Assembly (NCBI RefSeq): GCF_042676065.1
Contig: NZ_JBHTJO010000001.1
Span: forward strand, 558,001-622,000
From: Methyloligella solikamskensis
GTDB lineage: Bacteria; Pseudomonadota; Alphaproteobacteria; Rhizobiales; Methyloligellaceae
Direction of reading: 5' to 3'
Length of the DNA stretch: 64,000 nucleotides
Shown here: positions 36,562 through 43,800 of the stretch, piece after piece
Layout: each line of letters starts with the position of its first letter
Numbering within the stretch: position 1 is the first letter of the stretch
Program-made: the position numbers and the translations under genes
Notes under the pieces: model-generated
Told to the model about the DNA's origin: nothing
The model's input: only the letters and a program-made list of their open reading frames with translations
Databases searched by the model: none

Positions 36562-37740
36562 ATGACGGGACATATCCTGCTCACCTTCAATCCCGGCTCC
36601 TCCACCATCAAGCTCGGCCTCTATCACTTCGAGAAGGGGCATCCGGAACGGTTCGGCGGCGGGGCGATCGATCTGCGCGATGCGCCGTTGCGCCTGCGGA
36701 TCTCGGAAGAGGGGCGACAAGAGGAGATCCCGCTTCAGGCCGAGATCACCGAAGATTTGCATGATGTCGTGGCCGAGGTGCTCGATTGGCTGAAGCATCA
36801 TTTCCCGGCCGGCGAGATCACCGGGGTGGGCCATCGCGTGGTGCATGGTGGCGATCTCTTTACCGGCCCTGCGCTGATCACTGAAGAGGTGGAAGACAAA
36901 ATCGCCGAGCTGACGCCGCTGGCGCCGCTCCACCAGCCCAAGAGCCTGCGGCTGATCCGGGCGGTTCGGAAGCTCTGGCCGGATGTTCCGCAGACGGCGT
37001 CTTTCGATACCGCGTTCCATCAGCATCAGTCGGATGTGGTGCGCCGCTTCGCTATTCCCCGTGAGTTGTTCGACGAAGGCATCAAGCGCTACGGCTTTCA
37101 CGGGCTGTCCTACGCCTCCATAGCCAAACGGCTTCAAAAGGAAGCGCCGGAGCTGGCCAAGGGCAAGGTCGTGGTCGCCCATCTGGGCAGCGGGGCGAGC
37201 CTGTGCGGGCTGGACGGCGGCGTGAGCCGGGACACCAGCATGGGGTTCTCCACTCTCGACGGCATTCCCATGGCGACCCGGTGCGGGGCGCTGGATCCTG
37301 GCGTGCTGCTGCATCTCCTGGAAGAGCAGGATATGCCGCTGAGCGAGCTGGACGACATGCTCTATCACCGCTCGGGCCTGCTGGGGCTTTCGGGCATCAG
37401 CGCCGATTCCCGCGATCTGGTGGAGAGCGATGCGCCCGCTGCTGGCGAGGCGCTGCAGGTCTTCGCCCATCGCATCGCCCAGACCGTCGCGGCTCTCGCC
37501 ACGACCTTGGGCGGCATTCAGGGGCTCGTCTTCACCGCCGGGATCGGTCAGCATCAGCCGCTGGTGCGGTCTCTCGTCTGCGGCCATCTCAGCTGGATGG
37601 GTGTTGCGATCGACGCGGAAGCGAATAGCGAGAACCGTTCGCGGATCGACGGCTCGGGCGCTAAGGTCGCCGTGCTGGTCATGCCGACGGACGAAGAGCA
37701 GGTGATCGCCGAGGAGGCGCTCGCGGTTCTGCCCGGATAA
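36562..37740 (+). CDS. ackA: Acetate kinase
   Basis: 392 residues, start ATG 36562, 9 bases after the Pta fusion. Conserved acetokinase elements: LTFNPGSSTIKLGLYH, VGHRVVHGG, PLAPLHQP, AFDTAFHQ-type (SFDTAFHQHQS) and FHGLSYASI, then AHLGSGASLCG. It interconverts acetyl-phosphate and acetate. Together with the Pta domain it forms an acetate/acetyl-CoA route beside phaC. Confidence 0.94.
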   Translation: MTGHILLTFNPGSSTIKLGLYHFEKGHPERFGGGAIDLRDAPLRLRISEEGRQEEIPLQAEITEDLHDVVAEVLDWLKHHFPAGEITGVGHRVVHGGDLFTGPALITEEVEDKIAELTPLAPLHQPKSLRLIRAVRKLWPDVPQTASFDTAFHQHQSDVVRRFAIPRELFDEGIKRYGFHGLSYASIAKRLQKEAPELAKGKVVVAHLGSGASLCGLDGGVSRDTSMGFSTLDGIPMATRCGALDPGVLLHLLEEQDMPLSELDDMLYHRSGLLGLSGISADSRDLVESDAPAAGEALQVFAHRIAQTVAALATTLGGIQGLVFTAGIGQHQPLVRSLVCGHLSWMGVAIDAEANSENRSRIDGSGAKVAVLVMPTDEEQVIAEEALAVLPG

Positions 37741-37820
37741 TTCTTCAAGGCAAGGCTGCAAAGTAACACTGGTCCCAACCAGCGATGGACAGGGACGATG
37801 TGCGTCGCTAATGAGGCGCG

Positions 37821-38402
37821 ATGCTCAGACGCCTCTACGACAAGATCATCGCGCTCGCGGCCACGCCTTATGCCTTTGTCGTTCTGGGCGCGGTCTCGTT
37901 CGCCGAGAGCTCCTTCTTCCCAATTCCGCCCGATGTGGTGCTTGTGCCCATGGTGCTGGCGGAGCCTGCCAAGGCGCGGCTCTACGCGCTTTGGTGCACG
38001 GTCACCTCCGTGGCGGGCGGGCTGGTCGGCTATGCCATCGGCGCGCTGCTCTGGGATACGGTGGGCGCGTGGCTGATCCAGGCCTATGGCTATGGCGACA
38101 GCTTCGACACCTTCCGGGAGGCCTATGCGGAGTGGGGTGCCTGGATCATCCTGATCAAGGGTCTCACGCCCATCCCCTACAAGCTGGTAACCATCGCGTC
38201 CGGCTTCGCGGGCTACGACATCTGGGCGTTCATCATCCTCTCGCTGATTACGCGCGGCGCCCGGTTCTTTATCGTCGCCGAACTGCTACGCTATTTCGGC
38301 GAGCCGATCCGCGAGTTCATCGAGAAGCGGCTGACCCTGGTGACCACGGTGTTCATGGTCACGGTGGTCGGCGGCGTCGTTCTGGCCAGGTATGTGTTCT
38401 GA
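37821..38402 (+). CDS. YqaA/DedA-like (VTT domain) membrane protein
   Basis: 193 residues with four to five membrane segments and the VTT-type motifs FAESSFFPIPPDVVLVPM and KGLTPIPYKLVTIASG. Family YqaA, related to DedA; members are implicated in membrane lipid handling, with no clear substrate. Its stop overlaps the dsbB start by the sequence TGATG. Confidence 0.88.
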   Translation: MLRRLYDKIIALAATPYAFVVLGAVSFAESSFFPIPPDVVLVPMVLAEPAKARLYALWCTVTSVAGGLVGYAIGALLWDTVGAWLIQAYGYGDSFDTFREAYAEWGAWIILIKGLTPIPYKLVTIASGFAGYDIWAFIILSLITRGARFFIVAELLRYFGEPIREFIEKRLTLVTTVFMVTVVGGVVLARYVF

Positions 38403-38929
38403 TGATGACCCGACTCAAAGCCCGCGGGCCGCTGGCGATCTCCAGCCTGCTCGTTTGCGCAATCGCCCTGATCACGATCCTGAGCGCTCTGGCGTTCGAG
38501 CATATCGGCGGCTATCCGCCATGCCATCTCTGTCTGCAGGAGCGCTACGCCTACTACTTCGCGGTGCCGGCGGCGGCGTTCGTCTTCGGGATGACGACCA
38601 ATTGGGCCGGCTTGGCGCGGGTCCTGCTGGGCATCGTCGCGCTTGCCTTCGCCATCAACGTGGCGGTGAGCGTCTACCATGTGGGTGTGGAGTTCAAATG
38701 GTGGGAAGGCCCTGCGGCCTGCACCGGCGGGGCGGCTTCCGGCGATTGGCAAGAGCTTGCCGAGCAGCTTCGCCAGACAAGTGTGGTGCGCTGCGACGAG
38801 CCGGCGCTGACGGTGCTCGGGCTTTCGCTTGCCGCGTGGAACGGCATCGTGTCGCTGATCCTGATGGCGATTGCCGGATGGGGCGTGGCCGTGACGCGGT
38901 CGGCCAGCGAAGAGCATTACGACCTCTAG
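38402..38929 (+). CDS. dsbB: Disulfide bond formation protein B
   Basis: Reoxidises DsbA and passes electrons to quinone. 175 residues from ATG 38402, overlapping the previous stop. Four membrane segments; the first periplasmic redox pair CHLC lies in GYPPCHLCLQERYAY, the second pair in AACTGG and VVRCDEP. Length and motif order match the DsbB family. Translational coupling with the VTT protein is likely. Confidence 0.9.
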   Translation: MMTRLKARGPLAISSLLVCAIALITILSALAFEHIGGYPPCHLCLQERYAYYFAVPAAAFVFGMTTNWAGLARVLLGIVALAFAINVAVSVYHVGVEFKWWEGPAACTGGAASGDWQELAEQLRQTSVVRCDEPALTVLGLSLAAWNGIVSLILMAIAGWGVAVTRSASEEHYDL

Positions 38930-38959
38930 CGAGACTGCGCTTCCTGATAGAGCAGGGGC

Positions 38960-39526
38960 CTACGGCTCCAGCTCGGTATCCCAGTAGAGATAGTCGATCC
39001 AGCTTTCATGCAGGTAGTTGGGCGGGAAGAGCCGCCCGTTGCGGTGAAGCTGAAAGACCGTCGGCCGGTGGGGCTGCTGATGCGGCCACATGCCGGATTT
39101 CGACGGCATCTCCCCGCCCTTCCTGAGATTACAGGGCGCGCAGGCCGTCACCACGTTGTCCCAGCGGGTCAGGCCGCCGCGGGAACGCGGGATCAGATGA
39201 TCGAAGGTGAGATCCTTCGACGCGCCGCAATACTGGCAGATGAAGCGGTCGCGCAGGAACACGTTAAACCGCGTGAAGGCCGGGTAGAGCGCAGGACGGA
39301 CGTAGCTCTTCAGGGAGACCACGCTGGGCAGCTTCATCTGGAAGGATGGGGAGTGCACCGACCGGTCGTATTCGGAGACGATGTTCACCCGATCCAGGAA
39401 CACCGCTTTGACGGTTTCCTGCCAGGGCCACAGGGATAGGGGATAGTAGCTCAGGGGACGATAGTCGGCGTTCAGCACAAGGGCTGGGAACGAGCCGGAC
39501 GATGCGGATGCGAGTGCTGCGGTCAA
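38960..39526 (-). CDS. HNH endonuclease
   Basis: 188 residues, start ATG 39526. The HNH core is CQYCG, then LTFDHLIPRSRGGLTRWDNVV and CAPCNLRKG, with Zn-binding Cys pairs. A conserved N-terminal part PALVLNADYRPLSYYPLSLW identifies a widespread chromosomal HNH group in alphaproteobacteria, not tied to restriction systems; function unknown. Confidence 0.88.
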   Translation of the reverse strand: MTAALASASSGSFPALVLNADYRPLSYYPLSLWPWQETVKAVFLDRVNIVSEYDRSVHSPSFQMKLPSVVSLKSYVRPALYPAFTRFNVFLRDRFICQYCGASKDLTFDHLIPRSRGGLTRWDNVVTACAPCNLRKGGEMPSKSGMWPHQQPHRPTVFQLHRNGRLFPPNYLHESWIDYLYWDTELEP

Positions 39527-39747
39527 GGTCCTCAGTCCTCGATAGTCACCCGTCGCACTCGGGTCCCTTAAACATGGGCGGCATACTATAGGGCCGTGTC
39601 AGATATGTGAAGAACCCTAGATAATGTCGTTAAAACATGTCTACTCCCCAGAACTGGTTGCTCACCGTTTTCGTATGAAGAGTTTGAGCACGTCTTGCGG
39701 ATGACCCATCGGCGTCCGGGAACGCTCGCGAAAATGGAGGTTACCCC

Positions 39748-39975
39748 ATGAATTTCATCTTGAAGGCCGCGCTGGCGGCTTTGGCTCTTCTGCTGCTCCC
39801 GGTCTTTGCCGGAGAAGTCGCCGTGGCGAAGGAACAGCCCATGACGCCGGCCATGCAGAAATGCCTGAACGGGCTCAATAGCTGCCGTTCTCCCTGTTTC
39901 GGCAGGCGGGTGCCTGGGCCGTGCCTGACCATCTGCAAGGCGGAATACCGCCAGTGCAAGCGTCAGGCGCAGTAG
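39748..39975 (+). CDS. Small secreted cysteine-rich protein
   Basis: 75 residues from ATG 39748, with a good ribosome site (GGAGGT). A signal peptide (NFILKAALAALALLLLPV...VAVA) precedes a mature part of about 48 residues with six Cys (QKCLNGLNSCRSPCFG, PGPCLTICK, RQCK), spaced as in three-disulfide or metal-binding miniproteins. No family recognised. Confidence 0.65.
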   Translation: MNFILKAALAALALLLLPVFAGEVAVAKEQPMTPAMQKCLNGLNSCRSPCFGRRVPGPCLTICKAEYRQCKRQAQ

Positions 39976-40000
39976 CCGGTCGGGCTGTGTCCGGGCGCCG

Positions 40001-40672
40001 CTAGGAGGCGGTCTGAGGCGTCAGAGCGTTCTTGAGGAAGCCGCCGCCCAGCATCAGACCTTCCTGGTCGATGCCGTGGCCGACCCCCTTGGCGATGTGG
40101 GATTCGACCGACAGGCCTAAGGCGGTGAGGTGCTCGCGGGCCATGGTGAGGGCTTCCACGGGGATGACCTGATCCATATCGCCGTGGATGAGCAGGATGT
40201 TCGGGCCCTTCTCGCCGATATCGGCGGCGAACTCGGATTCGGCCAGAGCGCCGGAATATCCCAGAATCGCCTTCGGCGGCTTCTCCCTGGAGAGACCGAC
40301 CGCCAGGGACATCATGGTGCCCTGGCTGAAGCCCACCAGCGCCAGGGAGCCTTCGGCCAGGCTGTAGCGCTTCAGTTCGGAATCGATGAAGCCGTTCAGG
40401 ATCGGTTTCGCCTCGGCGACGCCCCGGGAATATTCCTCGGCATCGCGGAAGCTCAGCGGGAACCACTCGCGGCCCATGGGTGACATGGCGCAGGCGTTGG
40501 GCGCATTGGGCGAGACGAAGGCGGCATCGGGCAGGAGCGGTGCCCAGGACCGCCCCAGACCGATCAGGTCGTTGCCGTCGGCCCCGTAGCCATGCAGCAG
40601 GATAACCAGCTGCTTGGCCGGGCCGCCTGAGGCCGGCTCAATGCGCGGCCCATCGAGTTCGGTAAGCGACAT
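40001..40672 (-). CDS. Phospholipase/carboxylesterase (alpha/beta hydrolase)
   Basis: 223 residues of the carboxylesterase/acyl-protein thioesterase family. N-terminal LVILLHGYGADGNDLIGL oxyanion region, nucleophile Ser in GFSQGTMMS, acid in HGDMDQVIPV and His in GVGHGID. No signal peptide, hence cytosolic. Substrate unknown. Confidence 0.9.
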   Translation of the reverse strand: MSLTELDGPRIEPASGGPAKQLVILLHGYGADGNDLIGLGRSWAPLLPDAAFVSPNAPNACAMSPMGREWFPLSFRDAEEYSRGVAEAKPILNGFIDSELKRYSLAEGSLALVGFSQGTMMSLAVGLSREKPPKAILGYSGALAESEFAADIGEKGPNILLIHGDMDQVIPVEALTMAREHLTALGLSVESHIAKGVGHGIDQEGLMLGGGFLKNALTPQTAS

Positions 40673-40722
40673 GAGGCTCGCCTACCGGCAATCGTGGAAA
40701 ATGTGAAGCCGCATTTGCTCGC

Positions 40723-41214
40723 TTAGTCCTCCGGAAGCTCGTCGGCAGGGTGGGCGTTGAGCTGCCCGTAATTCTGCACGCCGATCTCCTTGATGAGGCT
40801 CAGCTGAGCTTCGAGGTAGTCGATATGGCCTTCCTCGTCGGCCAGCAGCTCCTCGAAGAGGTCCTTGGTAACGTAGTCCTCTTCCTTCCGGCAGTAGGCG
40901 CGGGCCTCCATGTAGAGGGCGCGGGCGCCGTATTCCGCCTTCAGATCGCACTCAAGGACTTCCTTGATGTTCTGGCCGATCATCAGCGGGTCGACATGCT
41001 GCAGGTTCGGAAAGCCCTCCAGGAAGATGATCCGCGTCACCAGCTTGTCGGCGTGGTGCATCTCCTCGATGGACTCCGCCCGCTCTTTCTGGGCGAGCCG
41101 CGTGAAGCCCCAATCCTCCAGCATGCGGTAATGCAGCCAATACTGGTTGACCGCGGTCAGCTCGGAGGTGAGCGCCTTGTTCAAATATTCGATTACGCCA
41201 GGATTTCCCTTCAT
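40723..41214 (-). CDS. bfr: Bacterioferritin
   Basis: Heme-containing iron-storage protein, 163 residues. The start MKGNPGVIEYLNKALTSELT and the heme-ligand Met in ESIEEMHHADKL are present, as are ferroxidase residues (E18-type ELTAVNQY, EEMHH, ADEEGHIDYLEAQ). It lies downstream of the bfd gene on the same strand, 42 bases away, forming the usual iron storage-release pair. Confidence 0.95.
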   Translation of the reverse strand: MKGNPGVIEYLNKALTSELTAVNQYWLHYRMLEDWGFTRLAQKERAESIEEMHHADKLVTRIIFLEGFPNLQHVDPLMIGQNIKEVLECDLKAEYGARALYMEARAYCRKEEDYVTKDLFEELLADEEGHIDYLEAQLSLIKEIGVQNYGQLNAHPADELPED

Positions 41215-41256
41215 GCTTCCTCTCTCTCAAATCTCAACCGTGTCCTAGAGTGGGCC

Positions 41257-41511
41257 CTAATAGGACCTTCCGCGAGGTCTCCCAGTTCCCAGGCGGACGG
41301 CGAGCGACGTTTGAGCGCTCGGGTCCTCGTCGTCATAAGCGACCATCAGCTTGGTTATCAATGGCAAACAATTGCCACAGGACGGACGCTTGCCGAGATA
41401 TTTGTATATCAGTCCGGGCGTCAGCACGACCAAAGGATCGGCTGTGCGCAGGGCCTGCACCGCATCCTCGATGTCTTGGCTGGAGATCATTGAGCAGGAA
41501 CAGACGATCAT
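41257..41511 (-). CDS. bfd: Bacterioferritin-associated ferredoxin
   Basis: 84 residues with a CxC (IVCSCSMIS) and a CxxC (CGNC) separated by the distance typical for the BFD-like [2Fe-2S] domain. Donates electrons to release iron from bacterioferritin. The C-terminal extension after residue 62 is not conserved. It is the first gene of a bfd-bfr unit and probably iron-regulated. Confidence 0.9.
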   Translation of the reverse strand: MIVCSCSMISSQDIEDAVQALRTADPLVVLTPGLIYKYLGKRPSCGNCLPLITKLMVAYDDEDPSAQTSLAVRLGTGRPRGRSY

Positions 41512-41821
41512 GGGGTTCGTTCGAGGTCTCGATCTTTCCTTTGCGGGCTCCGGCGGTCCGGAGGGGCCGGTCCTGAGAGTCTCTCAGGCAGCCTTCTTAC
41601 GGCGCAGCGCGTCGTTGGACCATAGCAACCGGGCGACGACGGCGGGCCAGGGCCGCCGGGATTCGCCGATCCCGGTCATGTCGGCTGTATAGGTCCGTTT
41701 CTCAAGTACAAGGGATGGGATCGCTTTACCACATCCCGGCAAGAGTATTGCCAAGCGGCCTTAACCGATACTTTGGTGCTCCGCGCGTAAGGTCCTTCCC
41801 CGCGTTTCAAGGGAGCAGTCT
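41512..41821. promoter_or_regulatory. Divergent region between bfd and hybrid kinase
   Basis: About 310 bases without a convincing gene. It carries a perfect 7-bp palindrome CTGAGAG-T-CTCTCAG (41573-41587), about 60 bases before the bfd start on its strand, a possible operator. No clear Fur or Irr box (ICE motif) was found by eye. Confidence 0.5.
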
Positions 41822-43258
41822 ATGCGGTCGGGCGACAGCGAGCCAGATCACAACAAACCGGGTCACGGTGAGGCGGAGCGTGGCGATGCTGCGCATTGCA
41901 GCGCAGCCGGTGATGGCGCGCCTCATGCTGACGGTGATCGCGCGGGTCAAAACCACACCGAGAATGACCACACCGAAAATCACCACGCTGAAAAAGACCA
42001 TATGCAGCAGCTGTCGGAAGGGCGCGTGCTCTCCCGGGCGGCGCTGACGGAAGCGCTGTTTCTGGAGCAGGCGGCGCGGGCGAAGGCGGAAGCTGCGGAC
42101 AATGCCAAATCGCGGCTGCTGGCGCTGGTGAGCCACGAGCTGCGCACGCCCATGGGTGCCGTGATCGCTATGTCGGATCTGCTGCTCTCCAGCCCTCTGG
42201 AGGACACTCAGCGGCGCTACGCCGAGACGTTGCAGAGCTCGGCGCGGGGGCTGTTGGCGCTGCTCAACGAAATTCTGGATTTCTCCAAGCTCGAGGCGGG
42301 GCATTTCGAGGTTGAGAGCGAGCCCTTCGATCTGTTCGCTTTGCTGAACGACCTCTCCGGCGATCTGAAGGTGCGGGCGCAAGACAAGGCGATTTCCGCC
42401 GAGATCGATATCGCCGAGGATTGCCCCTGCTGGGTACGCGGCGATGGCGGGCGCTTGCGCCAGATCCTGACGAACCTCATCGACAATGCGGTCAAGTTCA
42501 CGTCAGAGGGCGCGGTGACCCTGTCGGTTTCGGCTGCGGACCGGGACGATGCGGTCTGGCTGCGCTTCGGCGTCAGCGACACGGGCATCGGTATGAACGA
42601 GGGGGACCGCTCCCGGATCTTTCAGCCTTACGTCCAGATCGATCCGAAGATCGCCGCCGATTACGGCGGAACGGGTCTTGGGCTCTTCATCGCCCGTAAG
42701 CTGGCGGAGCTGATGGGTGGCTCGCTCACCTGCGAGAGCAAGCCGGGCGAGGGGTCGCGGTTCTGGCTCAATGTGCCCATGCACTGGGCCGATGCGCCGC
42801 AAGACGACGAGACAGATGGGTTCTCCGGCGAGCGGCCGCTTGCAGGCACCGTGCTCGTGGTGGAGGACAATGCCGTCAACCGGATGCTGATCGGCGCTTA
42901 TCTCGACGAGTTCGGCGTGGAGCACGAGATGGCCGCCAGCGGCGCGGAAGCCTTGCGGCTCCTGGATCAGCGCTGCTTCGATCTCGTGCTGATGGATATC
43001 ATGATGCCGGAGATGGACGGTCTGGAGACCACCAGGCGCATCCGCGCCCTGCCGGGGAAGGCGGGCCAGGTCCCGGTGATCGCGCTCACGGCCAACGCCA
43101 TGAAGGGCGACCGCGAGACCTATCTCGAGGCGGGCATGAACGCCTATCTCTCAAAGCCGATCCGCGGCCGCGAGCTCTATGATGAGATCGCAGGTTATCT
43201 CACGCCGGAGTCGAAGGACGACGCTTGCGAGTCGCGTGCCGAACGTCTGTCGCCCTAG
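41822..43258 (+). CDS. Hybrid sensor histidine kinase with receiver, His-rich N-terminus
   Basis: 478 residues. ATG 41822 has a strong ribosome site (GGGAG, 6-7 bases). Residues 1-60 are rich in His, Asp and Glu (for example GQNHTENDHTENHHAEKDH) with no membrane segment; an ATG at 42002 would remove them. Then a HisKA domain (H105 in ALVSHELRTPMG), an HATPase_c domain (NLIDNAVKFT, DTGIGM, GGTGLGL) and a receiver with the phospho-acceptor D in VLMDIMMPEMDG. A soluble kinase with a possible metal-binding N-terminus beside iron-storage genes suggests metal or redox sensing, which is inference. Confidence 0.85.
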   Translation: MRSGDSEPDHNKPGHGEAERGDAAHCSAAGDGAPHADGDRAGQNHTENDHTENHHAEKDHMQQLSEGRVLSRAALTEALFLEQAARAKAEAADNAKSRLLALVSHELRTPMGAVIAMSDLLLSSPLEDTQRRYAETLQSSARGLLALLNEILDFSKLEAGHFEVESEPFDLFALLNDLSGDLKVRAQDKAISAEIDIAEDCPCWVRGDGGRLRQILTNLIDNAVKFTSEGAVTLSVSAADRDDAVWLRFGVSDTGIGMNEGDRSRIFQPYVQIDPKIAADYGGTGLGLFIARKLAELMGGSLTCESKPGEGSRFWLNVPMHWADAPQDDETDGFSGERPLAGTVLVVEDNAVNRMLIGAYLDEFGVEHEMAASGAEALRLLDQRCFDLVLMDIMMPEMDGLETTRRIRALPGKAGQVPVIALTANAMKGDRETYLEAGMNAYLSKPIRGRELYDEIAGYLTPESKDDACESRAERLSP

Positions 43259-43431
43259 ACGTTATCCAGCAGCACGCCGGCCAGCAGGATCAGATATGCG
43301 ATCAGCAGAAGCCCCAGCGCGTAAGGCGTGAAGAACGGCAGCGGCACGACCTGGCCGATGATGACGAGGATCGCGATGACCACGGAGACGAGGAACGTCT
43401 CGCGGCGCGGTGCGGATGTCTTGAAGTTCAT
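43255..43431 (-). CDS. Small two-segment membrane protein
   Basis: 58 residues from ATG 43431 (GGGGGG upstream). A basic start (NFKTSAPRRETF) leads into two hydrophobic segments separated by PLPFFTPYA. Its 3' end overlaps the kinase stop by 4 bases on the opposite strand. No family assigned. Confidence 0.6.
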   Translation of the reverse strand: MNFKTSAPRRETFLVSVVIAILVIIGQVVPLPFFTPYALGLLLIAYLILLAGVLLDNV

Positions 43432-43545
43432 GGATGCCCCCCAGAGATCGCAGCAGCGGAGCGCTGCCTGCGTCGGTTGAGGGTAGCGGATTCTTCCAGA
43501 AAGCAAAGGGCGGGATGTGGATTGCACCCCGCTCAAAATGCGGAC

Positions 43546-43575
43546 GTCATCCCTGCGGAAGCAGGGGTCCAGCAG
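43546..43575. repeat. Palindromic dispersed repeat (CCCTGC...GCAGGG)
   Basis: CCCTGC-GGAA-GCAGGG preceded by CGTCAT and followed by GTCCA, the same repeat family as 20439-20458. Confidence 0.6.
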
Positions 43576-43689
43576 CCTTCGTGTGACGGCCTCATGGTTC
43601 GAGACACGCTCCCTTCAGGAGCGCCCTCACCATGATGGGGGGCCGCTGCAGATTGTTGCGGGAAGCTGGTCGCGGTGACGCAGTAGACC

Positions 43690-43784
43690 GCCTCATCCTG
43701 AGGGCGAGCGAAACTCGCGTCTCGAAGGAGAGGCGGTCGGTGCTTTGAGGCTCGGCGCATGCGCCGGGCACCTCAGCATGACGG
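43690..43784. repeat. Rhizobial-type dispersed repeat
   Basis: CCTCATCCTGAGG, GCGAGCGAAACTCGC, TCTCGAAGGAG, GGCTCGGCGCATGCGCCGGGC and CACCTCAGCATGACGG occur in the order typical of a widely dispersed intergenic element in Hyphomicrobiales. A related fragment (TCGAGACACGCTCCC...GGAGCG) lies just before, at 43590-43640. Confidence 0.6.
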
Positions 43785-43800
43785 CGTTTGCGGTATCCCG

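Larger units (their letters stand above)
43432..43800. other. Intergenic repeat region
   Basis: About 370 bases between a small membrane protein and ecm. It contains no plausible gene and is filled largely with dispersed repeats (43546-43575, 43590-43640 and 43690-43784). Confidence 0.7.

Noticed and set aside
41807..42006. Short hydrophobic minus-strand frame and a basic plus-strand frame over the 5' end of the hybrid kinase gene
   Set aside because: Both have GC-rich third positions, but neither has a convincing ribosome site or recognisable family; kept only as a doubt about the kinase N-terminus.
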